Of a stretch of DNA of 64,000 bases, positions 9,971-19,253 are shown in pieces. The DNA comes from Psychrobacter sp. 1044 (GTDB lineage: Bacteria > Pseudomonadota > Gammaproteobacteria > Pseudomonadales > Moraxellaceae): the NCBI RefSeq assembly GCF_904846525.1, contig NZ_CAJHAZ010000007.1, positions 1 to 64,000 of the forward strand. Reading direction: 5' to 3'. The translations under genes were made by a program, and so were the position numbers. The notes below the pieces were generated by a model. The model was given only the letters and a program-made list of their open reading frames with translations. It was not told where the DNA came from and ran no database searches. Positions within the stretch are counted from its first letter, which is position 1, and each line of letters opens with the position of its first letter.

Positions 9971-11695
9971 TTAGGCCGCAGACAAACTGCGCAGCAAAAA
10001 GCGCTGAATTTTACCACTTGGGGTTTTTGGCAACTCTTTCACAAACTCAACCTCACGTGGATAAGCATGCGTTGATAGACGCTTGCGTACCAAGTCTTGA
10101 ATCTCCTTGGCAATCTCGTCTGTGCCTTCGATACCGTCTTTTAGTACCACATACGACTTAATGGTATGACCACGCACTTCGTCTGGCACTCCAACTGCCG
10201 CTGACTCTGCGACTGCCTCATGCTCCAGCACGGTATTTTCAACATCGGTTGGTCCAACTCGGTAACCTGCGGTAATGATAATGTCGTCATCACGCCCTGA
10301 AAACCAATAGCTGCCATCACTGTGGCGCTCAACCACGTCGCCTGTTAAATAGTAATCATCAGCAAAAGCGTCTTTTTCGTTCCAGCTATAACCACGGAAA
10401 TAAAATGCGGGCGATTGACTGACCACTACGGCAAGCTGTCCTTGTTCGCCATCAGCTAATATATTCATATCATCATCTAACACTACCAATGTGTGCCCCG
10501 GTAGCGCCATGCCCATCGAGCCAACCGGACATTCATGTGCTAATGCATGGTGCTCACAGCAAGTCATTCCAGTCTCGGTTTGCCCATACTGATCGCAGAC
10601 TTTACAGTTTAAATAGGTTTCAACCCAATTGACCACTTCGGTATTTAAGGTCTCGCCTGCTGAATTGGCACAGCGCAGTGATAGTTTAGCCTCATTGTCA
10701 TTATTATTGTCATGGTAAGATTTTTCAAACACGCCACTCGATTTCATCATCCGAAACGCTGTCGGTGAGGACGCCAAATTACTAATCTTATGACGTACCA
10801 TAAAATCACGAGTATTTTGTGCATCAAAGCCAGCTTCATTAAAATACGTTGTTACCCCTAATAACAAAGGTCCTGTAATCGCATAATAAAGACCGTATGC
10901 CCAGCCTGGATCAGCCATGTTCCAGTAATTATCATCCGCTCGCAAGTCAATCGCATAGCGCATGTAGAGATAAAACGCTGAGAGCGCACTTAGCGGCACA
11001 CTAACGCCTTTTGATTTGCCAACCGTACCCGAGGTAAACATTTGCAGAAAGGGTGCATCGGTATCTAATGAAACCGCGTCTACCGTTTGCGACTGCGTTG
11101 CGACCTTTTCAGCGTAGCTATCATCACCCCAGCTTTGCGCATCTACTTTGCTGCCAACCAGCACCATTTTGGTTTGCTTCGCTAAGTCGTCAAACTTGCC
11201 ACGATTTTCTTGATTGGTAAAAACCACTTTGGTATTGGCTTTGTCCATCCGATACTTAATCGAATCATAGCCAAAGGCGGTAAATAACGGCTGATAAACC
11301 GCGCCGATCCGCCAAGTCGCGAGTACAATGGTGAGCAGCTCAGGAGTGCGAGGTAACATGGTCGCTACTTGGTCACCAACTTGTACGCCATAAGACAACA
11401 ATAAATTGGCGACTTGTGCGCTTGCCTTATCAAGCTCAGCAAAGCTCATGCGCGTTACATTGCCCGACGTATCTTCATGCACCAGTGCAATATTATCACC
11501 GCGACCATCACGCACATGACGACCGCAACACGCCATATAAGCATTCAAGCGATCGTCTAAATGCTCGCCAAATATTTCTGTCAATAGCGCGTTCATATCA
11601 AAATTATGATAGTAATCGCTGTAGCTCATTGGCAGGTGTGCAGTATGATTTGAAGTGGTATTTACAACTGATGGGTCTGAAGAAGAGGTGTTCAT
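9971..11695 (-). CDS. AMP-binding acyl-CoA synthetase
   Basis: This 574-residue adenylate-forming enzyme activates a carboxylic acid to its acyl-CoA via an acyl-AMP. Seen motifs are the P-loop-like MFTSGTVGKSKGV (about 217-229), YGQTETGMT (about 370), the hinge region YWFSGRDDDIIITAGYR (about 455-471) and the C-terminal catalytic Lys in TPSGKIQRFLLR. The N-terminal region resembles acetyl/propionyl and medium-chain synthetases rather than long-chain FadD. The first thirty residues are Ser/Asn-rich. It probably forms an operon with the SDR dehydrogenase 87 bases downstream. The start has AAGGA 8 bases upstream. The substrate is not determined; short- or branched-chain acids are likely. Confidence 0.85.
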   Translation of the reverse strand: MNTSSSDPSVVNTTSNHTAHLPMSYSDYYHNFDMNALLTEIFGEHLDDRLNAYMACCGRHVRDGRGDNIALVHEDTSGNVTRMSFAELDKASAQVANLLLSYGVQVGDQVATMLPRTPELLTIVLATWRIGAVYQPLFTAFGYDSIKYRMDKANTKVVFTNQENRGKFDDLAKQTKMVLVGSKVDAQSWGDDSYAEKVATQSQTVDAVSLDTDAPFLQMFTSGTVGKSKGVSVPLSALSAFYLYMRYAIDLRADDNYWNMADPGWAYGLYYAITGPLLLGVTTYFNEAGFDAQNTRDFMVRHKISNLASSPTAFRMMKSSGVFEKSYHDNNNDNEAKLSLRCANSAGETLNTEVVNWVETYLNCKVCDQYGQTETGMTCCEHHALAHECPVGSMGMALPGHTLVVLDDDMNILADGEQGQLAVVVSQSPAFYFRGYSWNEKDAFADDYYLTGDVVERHSDGSYWFSGRDDDIIITAGYRVGPTDVENTVLEHEAVAESAAVGVPDEVRGHTIKSYVVLKDGIEGTDEIAKEIQDLVRKRLSTHAYPREVEFVKELPKTPSGKIQRFLLRSLSAA

Positions 11696-11909
11696 AAGCT
11701 AATCCTTTAGCAATAGCAGGTAACGGACGAAATAAGAGAATTGTCAGCAGAAAAACAGGCATATCCTAGCAACTGTTTTTTCTGCTTGTTCGCACATATC
11801 AATGTGCATAGACTCTATTAGTAACGCATTTTAATATTTATTTCAATACATAACGTATCATTTTTATAATTCAATCACAAACTCTTGATGGAACTTCATT
11901 TCAAAGCAC

Positions 11910-13052
11910 TCAGCAGCCACTTAAAAATCCCAGCAGCGCCTTTTCTTCATAACTTTGATGCTGTTTAGTACGACCACGGCGCGCTTGTTTATAAGGTTCA
12001 AAGAACTGCCCCGCCAAAAAGTGCTCTATAATAATGGGATTAATATAAGAAGATCGGCAGACAGCAGACGTATTGCCCAGCTCATCAGCGACACTTTTTA
12101 CCATATCAGTCACCAGTTGCTGACGCTCTTTACTATCAGGTTCACTGGCTAATATTGCTTTGCCCTGAGCGCTCTGTAGCTCATCATGCAGGTAACTGGC
12201 GGCAAGGACACTGGCCATCCAAGTACGAAAGTCCTTTGCGCTATATAAGTTACCGCTATGCATCTCACTGTCACGACTATGACTATGACTATGACCGCTA
12301 GTATGCATGCGTAGATAGTCATTGATATCGCTACTGTCGACGACTTGCTTGTGACCATCGTCATCTAAATATTTAAAAATCTGATAACCAGGTAGCTCAG
12401 AACAGGCTTGTACAATGTCAATCAAGCGCTCATCTTGCAACTCTATATGATGCTCTTTGGCACTCTTACCGACGAAATCAAACGCCAGTCCGTTATCAGT
12501 TTCGCTCACGTGCTTACTGCGTAGAGTACTCAAACCATAGCTTTTATTGAGCTTGGCATAGCGGCTGTTACCGATACGAATCAAGGTTGTTTCTAATAGT
12601 TTGACCACTGCTGATAAGACATTTTCACGGGATAATGATTTAGCTTTCAAGTCTTTTTCAACTTGTGCACGTAGATTCGGCAATGCTCTAGCGAAGCCTA
12701 TCATGGCATCGAACTTGGCTTGATCACGTACGCGATCCCACTCAGGGTGATATAAGTATTGTTTTCGTGCTTTGTCATCGCGCCCCGTCGATTGCAAGTG
12801 CCCTTTATCATCTTGGCATATCCAAACCTCTGACCACATCGGTGGTATCACTAGCGCATTAAAACGCTGTCGCAAGGCTTTGTCTTTGACCGTTTTGCCT
12901 GTGGCATCTTTATAAGTAAACCCGCGCCCCCAACGCATACGCGTAAACCCAAGCTCATCATCACTGACATAGCGCAGATTAGCAAGGCGAGCGAGTTTTT
13001 CATAATCATGGCGTATGTCTTGCGTGGTTGTTTGGTCATTTAGCGTCGCCAT
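11910..13052 (-). CDS. Type IB DNA topoisomerase (poxvirus-like)
   Basis: This 380-residue protein matches the bacterial topoisomerase IB family, which relaxes positive and negative supercoils by a covalent 3'-phosphotyrosyl intermediate without ATP. The small N-terminal domain contains GRGFTYKDATGK (about 43-55) and WICQDDKGHLQSTGRD, typical of the DNA-clamping part. The catalytic domain carries NSRYAKLNKSYGLSTLRSKH (about 157-176), with the catalytic Arg-Lys region, and C-terminally SSYINPIIIEHF, with the active-site Tyr. A Ser/His repeat (HTSGHSHSHSRDSEMHS, about 250-266) is an insertion in a loop. It is monocistronic as far as can be seen. Confidence 0.92.
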   Translation of the reverse strand: MATLNDQTTTQDIRHDYEKLARLANLRYVSDDELGFTRMRWGRGFTYKDATGKTVKDKALRQRFNALVIPPMWSEVWICQDDKGHLQSTGRDDKARKQYLYHPEWDRVRDQAKFDAMIGFARALPNLRAQVEKDLKAKSLSRENVLSAVVKLLETTLIRIGNSRYAKLNKSYGLSTLRSKHVSETDNGLAFDFVGKSAKEHHIELQDERLIDIVQACSELPGYQIFKYLDDDGHKQVVDSSDINDYLRMHTSGHSHSHSRDSEMHSGNLYSAKDFRTWMASVLAASYLHDELQSAQGKAILASEPDSKERQQLVTDMVKSVADELGNTSAVCRSSYINPIIIEHFLAGQFFEPYKQARRGRTKQHQSYEEKALLGFLSGC

Positions 13053-13233
13053 AATAGATACTCGATTGATAAAATAGTCGTTTTAGCATAATGAATTGCG
13101 ATGGTTTTTGCTGTTTATTTGCCACGAGCAAAGTGTAATCGATGTGTAAAAAAACATGCTTAAAAGGGTTCTAAATAATGAGCTTTTGAGCCATAATTTG
13201 ACAACAATCACAATTTAATTTGAATAAAGCACA

Positions 13234-13686
13234 ATGAAAAATACTTCTATAAAGATAGCAGCATTATCTAAAGACGATTACGAATTTTGGTTACCTTTGT
13301 GGCAAAACTATCTAAAATTTTATGAGACCAGTTTGCCATCAAGTACCATCCAAAACACGTGGCACAGTTTGCTCGATAGTAACGTGCCGATTTATGGTTT
13401 TGGTGCTTGGCAGGACGACAAGTTAGTAGGTATCACCCATGTGGTGCTACACCCCAATACTTGGAATATCACTGAATGCTGTTACTTAGAGGATCTTTAT
13501 GTTAGTGAGTCTGTGCGCGGGCAAGGCGTGGGACGCGCACTAATTGAAAAGGTATATGAGTTCGCTCGTAGTAAAAACTGCAACCGTGTGTATTGGACGA
13601 CACAAGAGGGCAACACCACGGCGCGCAAACTCTATGACGCAATCGCCACTCAAACAGATATGGTGCAATATCGTAAGAACTTATAA
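13234..13686 (+). CDS. GNAT family N-acetyltransferase
   Basis: This 150-residue single-domain GNAT protein transfers an acetyl group from acetyl-CoA to an amine or a protein N-terminus. The acetyl-CoA binding motif VRGQGVGRALIEK lies at about residues 95-107, preceded by beta-4 (CCYLEDLYVSES) and followed by the ARKLYDAIA helix of the second half of the fold. The length is typical of the family. It is isolated between topoisomerase IB (divergent) and ppnP (convergent). The substrate cannot be predicted. Confidence 0.88.
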   Translation: MKNTSIKIAALSKDDYEFWLPLWQNYLKFYETSLPSSTIQNTWHSLLDSNVPIYGFGAWQDDKLVGITHVVLHPNTWNITECCYLEDLYVSESVRGQGVGRALIEKVYEFARSKNCNRVYWTTQEGNTTARKLYDAIATQTDMVQYRKNL

Positions 13687-13732
13687 TGGTTGTCCAATGC
13701 TTTATGACTCAAATTTATCTCAAAATGCAACC

Positions 13733-13766
13733 ATAAAAAAACGCCAAGCGTTAAACGCTTGGCGTT
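13733..13766 (-). terminator. Terminator of ppnP
   Basis: A perfect 11-bp stem AACGCCAAGCG/CGCTTGGCGTT (13740-13750 with 13756-13766) has a 5-base loop. On the minus strand it is followed by seven T, so it mainly serves ppnP. On the plus strand it lies about 55 bases past the GNAT gene but lacks a T run. Confidence 0.85.
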
Positions 13767-13794
13767 AATCTGTTGACTACTACTCTAAAAATGC

Positions 13795-14079
13795 TTATTT
13801 ACCATAAACACATAAATAAGCCGTTTCTACTGCCACTTTTACTTGAAACTTCTGATTGGCTTCAACAGTAAATTGCTCACCTGCATTAAAGGTTTGCCAC
13901 TCATCACTTTCTGGCAATTTGACCGTCAATGCACCACTGACCACGCTCATGGTTTCAAATTCGCTGGTGCCAAATTCGTACTCGCCAATTTCCATCACGC
14001 CAACTGTTGCAGGCTTGGTCGCCGTTTGAAAGGCAATAGAAGTGACTTTATTATCAAAATAACTGTTAACGCTTGGCAT
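13795..14079 (-). CDS. ppnP: Pyrimidine/purine nucleoside phosphorylase PpnP
   Basis: This 94-residue single-domain cupin matches the PpnP (YaiE, former DUF1255) family in length and sequence, including the N-terminal [25 protein letters not shown] and the C-terminal YLCVYGK. The enzyme phosphorolyses a broad range of nucleosides to base and ribose-1-phosphate. The start is preceded by AAGGA. It lies between prfB (same strand, 36 bases upstream) and its own terminator, so some read-through from prfB is possible. Confidence 0.93.
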   Translation of the reverse strand: MPSVNSYFDNKVTSIAFQTATKPATVGVMEIGEYEFGTSEFETMSVVSGALTVKLPESDEWQTFNAGEQFTVEANQKFQVKVAVETAYLCVYGK

Positions 14080-14115
14080 AATTTTCCTTAATTAAATATT
14101 AGTTACTATTTTATT

Positions 14116-15211
14116 TTACAGTCCCGCTTTTAGGCTCGCTTCGATAAATTGATCGAGGTCGCCATCGAGTACCGCACCAGTATTAAAGGTTTCAACGCCA
14201 GTACGCAAGTCTTTGATACGTGAATCATCGAGTACATAAGAGCGAATTTGACTGCCCCAACCGACGTCTGACTTGCCATCCTCGACCGCTTGCTGAGATT
14301 CCATCCGTTTTTGCATCTCAAGCTCATAAAGCTTGGCACGCAGCAACTTCATCGCCGTCGCTTTGTTCCCATGTTGGCTACGTTCGTTCTGACAAGTGAC
14401 CACCACGCCACTTGGCTCGTGGGTGATACGTACCGCAGAATCGGTGGTGTTCACATGCTGACCACCTGCGCCAGATGAACGATAAGTATCAATACGCAAA
14501 TCTGCTGGATTGATATCAATCTCGATATTATCATCAATTTCAGGCGACACAAAAACGGCAGCAAACGAGGTATGACGACCGTTATTGCTATCAAATGGCG
14601 ATTTACGGACTAAGCGATGCACGCCGATTTCGGTACGTAACCAACCAAAAGCATAATCCCCTTTAATCTCAATCGTTGCTGATTTAATACCAGCCACGCT
14701 ACCAGAAGACACTTCAATAACTTCAACTTTGAAGCCATGCGATTCCGCCCAGCGTGTATACATACGCAACAGCATCTCTGCCCAATCCTGCGCCTCAGTG
14801 CCACCACTACCCGACTGGATATCTAAGTAGCAGTTATTAGGATCCATCTCACCGCTAAACATGCGACGGAACTCTAAATCAGCAACGCGTTTCTCCGCAT
14901 TGTCGAGCTCTGCTTGCACATCCGCCAGCAAGGATTCATCCTCTGCTTCTACCGCCAGCTCAAGCATGGCAGACGCATCTTCCAATGTGCTCTCAAGCGA
15001 CACCACAACATCGATGACGCCATCAAGCTGGCTTTTTTCTTTATTAATTTTAGTCGCACGCTCTGGATCATTCCATAGCTCGGGGTTTTCTAACTCTAAA
15101 TTGACTTCTTCTAAGCGTTCTTGCTTACCATCGAAGTCAAAGATACCTCCGCAAGTCCTGCCCACGCTCTGATAAATCTTTGATTCGTTCTTGATACGGA
15201 TTGATTTCCAT
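14116..15211 (-). CDS. prfB: Peptide chain release factor RF2, expressed by programmed +1 frameshift
   Basis: RF2 releases finished peptides at UGA and UAA. The gene begins at the ATG at 15211 (24 codons, [20 protein letters not shown] then RRYL) and meets an in-frame TGA at codon 25 (15139-15137). A +1 shift joins it to the long frame at [12 protein letters not shown], giving 364 residues, close to the 365 of E. coli RF2. The SPF stop-recognition tripeptide (VRKSPFDSN) and the catalytic GGQ (SGAGGQHVN) are present. A plain reading of the long frame would start at an ATG at 15165 and give a wrong N-terminus. Ribosome site AGGAAA lies just upstream of 15211. The gene is 36 bases upstream of ppnP. 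Confidence 0.96.
15136..15150 (-). promoter_or_regulatory. prfB programmed +1 frameshift site
   Basis: On the minus strand GGAGG, TAT, CTT, TGA, C lie in series. The Shine-Dalgarno-like GGAGG is 3 bases before the CTT slip codon, which is followed by the in-frame TGA and a C, the weak termination context known from E. coli prfB. Low RF2 lets the ribosome slip to the +1 frame, an autoregulatory loop. Confidence 0.95.
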
Positions 15212-15327
15212 AAGGTTTCCTGTCTTTTTAAATAAATATCTCACTGATATGGCGCTATTTTAAATGAGATTGACGATAAATAGTTGGCTAATTATGACTG
15301 GCTTTATATTAAATAACGTTAAACAGC

Positions 15328-16029
15328 CTAAATCGACCAATCCTCAACCGCCCAGCGATGGGCTAACGCATGCGCATGCAGCGCGTCATCAGGTGACACA
15401 CAAATAGCCACATCCGCCCACTCAAGCAGTGGAATGTCATTTTTGGAATCTGAATAAGCATAAGTTTTATCAAACTCAACACCCGCTGATTGCTGCTTCT
15501 CTAGCCATTTATTTAAATGGTAAATCTTACCCTCTTTAAAGTTTGGTTTGTCGGTAAGTTTGCCCGTATAGCGCTCATTTTTTATCTCAAGCGGCGTTGA
15601 TAGCACATTGGCACCTTCGATCCCAAAACGCTTGGCGATAGCCGAAACCACAAAATCATTGGTCGCAGAAATAATCACCACCTCATGACCTTTTTCAACA
15701 TGCTGACAGAGCACTTCCATCGCTTTTGGGCGTATGTGCGGCTCAATTTCACTTTTAATATAGTCTTCTCGTAGCTCATGCAATCTATCCATCGGCAAGC
15801 TCCTCAAAAACTGCGCCACAAATTCATTATATTCCGTCGCATCAAGCGTACCTTCGATATAGTCTTGGTAAAACTTTTGATTGGCCGTGCGGTATTGCGC
15901 TTCATCGACGAGGTCGTGCTTGACGATATACTCGCCCCATAAATAGTCGCTATCGACGTCGAGCAAAGTATGGTCTAAATCAAAAAGTGCCAGCTCTTTT
16001 GGAGAAAGTTGTGCTTGTGTTGCCTGCAT
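15328..16029 (-). CDS. HAD-IB family phosphatase
   Basis: This 233-residue haloacid-dehalogenase-superfamily hydrolase of subclass IB is cytosolic. Motif I is FDLDHTLLDVDSDYLW (about 16-31) with the nucleophilic Asp, motif II is the Ser/Thr in VVIISATNDF (about 115), and motif III plus the acidic motif is YAYSDSKNDIPLLEWAD (about 195-211). The family includes phosphoserine phosphatase-like enzymes and lyso-phospholipid or phosphosugar phosphatases; the substrate is not clear. A start with AAGG upstream is used. It stands between prfB and a divergent membrane-protein gene. Confidence 0.88.
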   Translation of the reverse strand: MQATQAQLSPKELALFDLDHTLLDVDSDYLWGEYIVKHDLVDEAQYRTANQKFYQDYIEGTLDATEYNEFVAQFLRSLPMDRLHELREDYIKSEIEPHIRPKAMEVLCQHVEKGHEVVIISATNDFVVSAIAKRFGIEGANVLSTPLEIKNERYTGKLTDKPNFKEGKIYHLNKWLEKQQSAGVEFDKTYAYSDSKNDIPLLEWADVAICVSPDDALHAHALAHRWAVEDWSI

Positions 16030-16183
16030 AATGAGACCTTATTATTGTTTGTTGAAAGACAGAAATACAACTGGTTTTTAATAACTTCCGCTTTATAGAT
16101 AAATAATGATATGAAAAAATTTTTCGTGAATACTACTGTTTACCAAACAAAATTATGGTAACTTTATTTATATAACTTGTGGT

Positions 16184-16246
16184 TAGGGCGTGTCCTCGCT
16201 CTGAACGAAAGCGCCTAAATGGTGCTAAAAATGGTGATACGCCCTA
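16184..16246. repeat. 63-bp element with TAGGGCGT terminal inverted repeats
   Basis: TAGGGCGTGTCC at 16184-16195 faces GGTGATACGCCCTA at 16233-16246, giving near-perfect inverted ends of at least ten bases. The same TTAGGGCGTRTC motif occurs singly at 61951 and 63255. It resembles a miniature inverted-repeat or a decayed insertion-sequence end; the family cannot be named. It overlaps the first possible start (16219) of the downstream reading frame. Confidence 0.5.
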
Positions 16247-16287
16247 GTATCTGTTTTGCTTACTTCATCATAAAAATAGAGAATCGC

Positions 16288-16737
16288 ATGGAAGCGCCTG
16301 ATATCAAAACTGTTTTGCCAAGTAAAACGCGTCGCCCTGCCCGTTCAATCAAAGAAATCAGACAACGTCAGCTGGGTAAAAGCTATCAATCACCTTTCGA
16401 CCGTATACTGTATGCGCTCTTAAATGGTGTGATGTACGGAGTTGGCGGTTTACTGATCGATCTTGCTATCGTGGTTATTCGCTCAATAGCTGGTATAGGT
16501 AATGGCGACGTTTTTTGGTTATTCACCCCATTTATGTTGGTCATAGGCGCAATCATGGGTTTTATCGTTGGTAAAAATGCTGGCGCTGAAAGCGTCAATG
16601 CGCTCAACATCAACGAAACAGCCAATCATAACGCTTACCTTAATGACTATTCTATACGCCACGATATTTTTCGCGGACTGATTATTGGCATCATCATTTT
16701 TGCCATTATTTGGCTGGTCATGATGCTGATGGTATAA
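16288..16737 (+). CDS. Small membrane protein of unknown function
   Basis: I do not recognise this protein. From the ATG at 16288 it has 149 residues: a basic cytosolic N-terminus (about 1-40, rich in Lys/Arg), a hydrophobic segment (about 45-65, VMYGVGGLLIDLAIVVI), a second one (about 78-95, FMLVIGAIMGFIVG) and a third at the C-terminus (about 130-148). The frame is open upstream to an ATG at 16219, but that region lies inside the inverted-repeat element. The start at 16288, with AGAG close upstream, is therefore preferred. No operon partner is apparent. Confidence 0.65.
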   Translation: MEAPDIKTVLPSKTRRPARSIKEIRQRQLGKSYQSPFDRILYALLNGVMYGVGGLLIDLAIVVIRSIAGIGNGDVFWLFTPFMLVIGAIMGFIVGKNAGAESVNALNINETANHNAYLNDYSIRHDIFRGLIIGIIIFAIIWLVMMLMV

Positions 16738-16826
16738 AGCTTCCCTATGTAAAAAACGTTTGCATGATGTATATAAAAACAATAGATCAATACCAGACAG
16801 TTCGCGGATGCTTTATAAATTTCTGC

Positions 16827-17363
16827 TTAATCAGGCATGGCTACTTCTGTTAAGCCCGTTTTAAATTTTTGACAACGCTCCGCATAATGCATCGCTGATA
16901 ATTTCAACATCGCTGCTTGCTCGTCCGTTAAGGTTTTGACCACCTTTGCAGGCGCACCCATGACGAGTGAGTTGTCTGGAATCTCTTTGCCTTCAGTGAC
17001 CAATGCCTTAGCACCAATAATGCAATTTTTACCAATTTTGGCATTATTTAATACCACTGCGCCAATACCAATCAAACTGTTATCACCGACTTCGCAGCCG
17101 TGCAGCATCGCTAAATGACCAATGGTGACATAGTTGCCGATTTTGACCTCAATACCTGCATCAGTATGAATGACGCTGTTTTCTTGCACATTACTATAAT
17201 CGCCGACATGAATGCGCTCATTATCCCCGCGAATCACTGCCCCAAACCACACGTTAGCTTGATGACCCAAATAGACATCACCTATCACTCGTGCTGAGTC
17301 TGCGACCCAACCATTAAAAGGTACCGCGAATTCGGGCACCTTGTCTAAATATTGATAAATCAT
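16827..17363 (-). CDS. Gamma-carbonic anhydrase-like hexapeptide-repeat protein (YrdA family)
   Basis: This 178-residue left-handed beta-helix protein shows the hexapeptide pattern from about residue 30 to 140 (for example [17 protein letters not shown]). The likely metal-binding His residues of gamma-carbonic anhydrases are seen in NSVIHTDAG and [15 protein letters not shown]. Homologues (YrdA, PaaY, CaiE-like) form trimers that bind Zn or Fe; some hydrate CO2 and others are thioesterases, so the activity is not certain. The start has GGAG 6 bases upstream. It is divergent from carA. Confidence 0.88.
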   Translation of the reverse strand: MIYQYLDKVPEFAVPFNGWVADSARVIGDVYLGHQANVWFGAVIRGDNERIHVGDYSNVQENSVIHTDAGIEVKIGNYVTIGHLAMLHGCEVGDNSLIGIGAVVLNNAKIGKNCIIGAKALVTEGKEIPDNSLVMGAPAKVVKTLTDEQAAMLKLSAMHYAERCQKFKTGLTEVAMPD

Positions 17364-17401
17364 AACGGCTCCTTGTTATATATAGTAATGAAATAGGTCA
17401 A

Positions 17402-17453
17402 TCATGAAAATTAGTCATGAAAATTAGTCATGAAAGCGAATCATGAAAACCAG
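17402..17453. repeat. 13-base tandem repeat, four copies
   Basis: Four consecutive 13-base units begin TCATGAAA: two identical (TCATGAAAATTAG at 17402 and 17415) and two diverged (17428, 17441). The array is noncoding and lies 40 bases upstream of the YrdA-family gene. TCATGA is itself palindromic, so the array gives evenly spaced palindromes a little over one helical turn apart. Confidence 0.85.
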
Positions 17454-17553
17454 ATATTTCGATTTGCTGTCCATTGTGGCAAAGCCAAAAGGGAAAATCC
17501 AGCGCTATTAACGGCTAATAATTAAAGGCATACTTTTCAATCTAAAAATCGGC

Positions 17554-17582
17554 TGGCTATCTGCGGGCATATTGTATATAAT
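17554..17582 (+). promoter_or_regulatory. Candidate sigma-70 promoter of carA
   Basis: A perfect TATAAT at 17577-17582 is preceded at 17 bases by TGGCTA (17554-17559), which matches only three of six -35 bases. Transcription would start near 17589, giving a leader of about 225 bases before the TTG start of carA. Confidence 0.4.
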
Positions 17583-17814
17583 GCGCAAAATCTGTGCCTA
17601 AGCGAGCGGACATGATGCAAGTTACCTATTCACTATCTAGTGGGTTTTGTAGTTTCCATCAATAATGTCTTCTCGCTTTTTTGTGGGAAAATTTTGGGTT
17701 TAGGTGTTTTTCAGTATCCATTAATAGCAATTTTTGCGATACAAAAAGCCGCGTTCAATCCAAAATTTCATCATAAAAAATTATGGCACTCACTAATAAC
17801 AGCGGAGGCAAACC

Positions 17815-19047
17815 TTGAATTCATCGGCAGAAATACAAGCAATTTTGGCATTAGCAGACGGTACGATTTTTCGCGGTGTGAGTATCGGCAGTCTTGGTCA
17901 TCGTGTCGGTGAGGTGGTGTTTAATACAGCCATGACAGGGTATCAAGAAATCCTAACCGACCCAAGTTATGCGCGCCAGCTAGTGACCCTCACCTATCCG
18001 CACATCGGCAATACTGGTACCAATAGCGAGGACACTGAGTCTGGCAATGGTCATCAGGTATGGGCAGACGGTCTTATCATCCGTGATGCAACGATGGTTA
18101 CCTCAAACTTCCGTAACTCAGAATCATTAAGCGATTATTTATCACGTAACGATACCGTTGCAATCGCTGAGATTGATACCCGTCAATTGACTCGTCTACT
18201 ACGTGATAAAGGCGCACAAAATGGCTGTATTATGACCGCCTCAGACGGCGAGACAATCAGCGCTGCTGACGAGCAACAAGCCATCAAATTGGCACAAGAG
18301 TTTGCTGGTATCGAAGGCATGGACTTGGCAAAAGAATGCTGTACTAAAGAGACGTTCGAATGGACAGCAGGTACGTGGGATTTATCAGATACCCTACTTA
18401 ACCGTGATGCCATTGGCAGTCATGATAGCGGTACAGGCGGGTTTTTCAAGCAACTAGGTACGCATATCGAAGCAAAATACAATGTCGTCGCTTATGACTT
18501 CGGTAGCAAAACCAATATCTTGCGTATGCTGGTTGACCGCGGCTGTCATGTAACCGTCGTTCCTGCACAAACGCCTATCGCAGATGTGCTGGCGATGAAC
18601 CCAGATGGTATCTTTTTATCAAACGGTCCTGGCGACCCTGCAGCCTGCGACTATGCTATCGATGCCGTACGTCATATCATTGAAAAAACTGATGTGCCAA
18701 CCTTTGGTATCTGTTTAGGTCATCAGTTGATTGGTCTAGCTAGCGGTGCAAACACCATTAAAATGAAAACCGGTCATCACGGTGCCAACCATCCAGTTCA
18801 AGATTTAGCGACTGGCACAGTTATGATTACCAGTCAAAATCATGGCTTTGCGGTTGATGAAGACACGCTGCCTGCTAATGTTAAATCGACCCATCGCTCA
18901 CTATTTGACGGTACCAACCAAGGTATCGAGCTAACTAATAAGCCGGTCTTTAGCTTCCAAGGTCACCCAGAAGCCAGCCCAGGTCCGCATGACTGCGCGC
19001 CACTGTTTGATAAGTTTGCTGAGATGATGGCAGCGGCTAAAGCTTAA
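17815..19047 (+). CDS. carA: Carbamoyl-phosphate synthase small subunit
   Basis: This 410-residue glutaminase subunit supplies ammonia to CarB for carbamoyl phosphate, used for arginine and pyrimidines. The N-terminal CPSase small-chain domain (about 1-150) shows [18 protein letters not shown]. The C-terminal class I glutamine amidotransferase domain carries the nucleophile in [11 protein letters not shown] and the His-Glu pair in [11 protein letters not shown]. The start is TTG at 17815 with a strong GGAGG 6 bases upstream. There is no better ATG, and the next Met is deep inside the conserved domain. carB follows after 206 bases. An internal stretch between the two domains (about 165-200) is slightly longer than in E. 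coli. Confidence 0.97.
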   Translation: MNSSAEIQAILALADGTIFRGVSIGSLGHRVGEVVFNTAMTGYQEILTDPSYARQLVTLTYPHIGNTGTNSEDTESGNGHQVWADGLIIRDATMVTSNFRNSESLSDYLSRNDTVAIAEIDTRQLTRLLRDKGAQNGCIMTASDGETISAADEQQAIKLAQEFAGIEGMDLAKECCTKETFEWTAGTWDLSDTLLNRDAIGSHDSGTGGFFKQLGTHIEAKYNVVAYDFGSKTNILRMLVDRGCHVTVVPAQTPIADVLAMNPDGIFLSNGPGDPAACDYAIDAVRHIIEKTDVPTFGICLGHQLIGLASGANTIKMKTGHHGANHPVQDLATGTVMITSQNHGFAVDEDTLPANVKSTHRSLFDGTNQGIELTNKPVFSFQGHPEASPGPHDCAPLFDKFAEMMAAAKA

Positions 19048-19253
19048 GCAGTTAATCAGCTTTTAGGTATCAGTCATTAGCAAACAGTAAGTATTCGTTA
19101 TACAGCTTAGATCACGCATGATGGTTTAAGCTGCGCCACGCAAAATATCGTTTTATTAAAGTGTTGTTTTATTAAAATATAGCACTGTTCAAATACGAGT
19201 TTAGCCGAATATAAATCAATTAAAATATCATACTAACGAAGGTAGCCCTAACT

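Larger units (their letters stand above)
17364..17814. other. Intergenic region upstream of carA
   Basis: This 451-base stretch holds a four-copy 13-base tandem repeat (17402-17453), a candidate carA promoter (17554-17582) and a long carA leader of about 225 bases ending in a GGAGG ribosome site. A short plus-strand frame beginning at 17640 runs out of frame into carA. It has no ribosome site and no recognisable product, and I do not call it a gene. Confidence 0.6.

Noticed and set aside
16219..16287. Upstream ATG extending the small membrane protein by 23 residues
   Set aside because: The first part lies within the inverted-repeat element and lacks a ribosome site; the ATG at 16288 fits better.
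17402..17453. CRISPR-like repetition
   Set aside because: Units are 13 bases and directly adjacent with no spacers; no cas genes are in the window.
17640..17912. 90-codon plus-strand frame upstream of and overlapping carA
   Set aside because: It has no ribosome site, overlaps carA out of frame for about 100 bases and has no recognisable sequence. The carA TTG start with GGAGG is clearly better.
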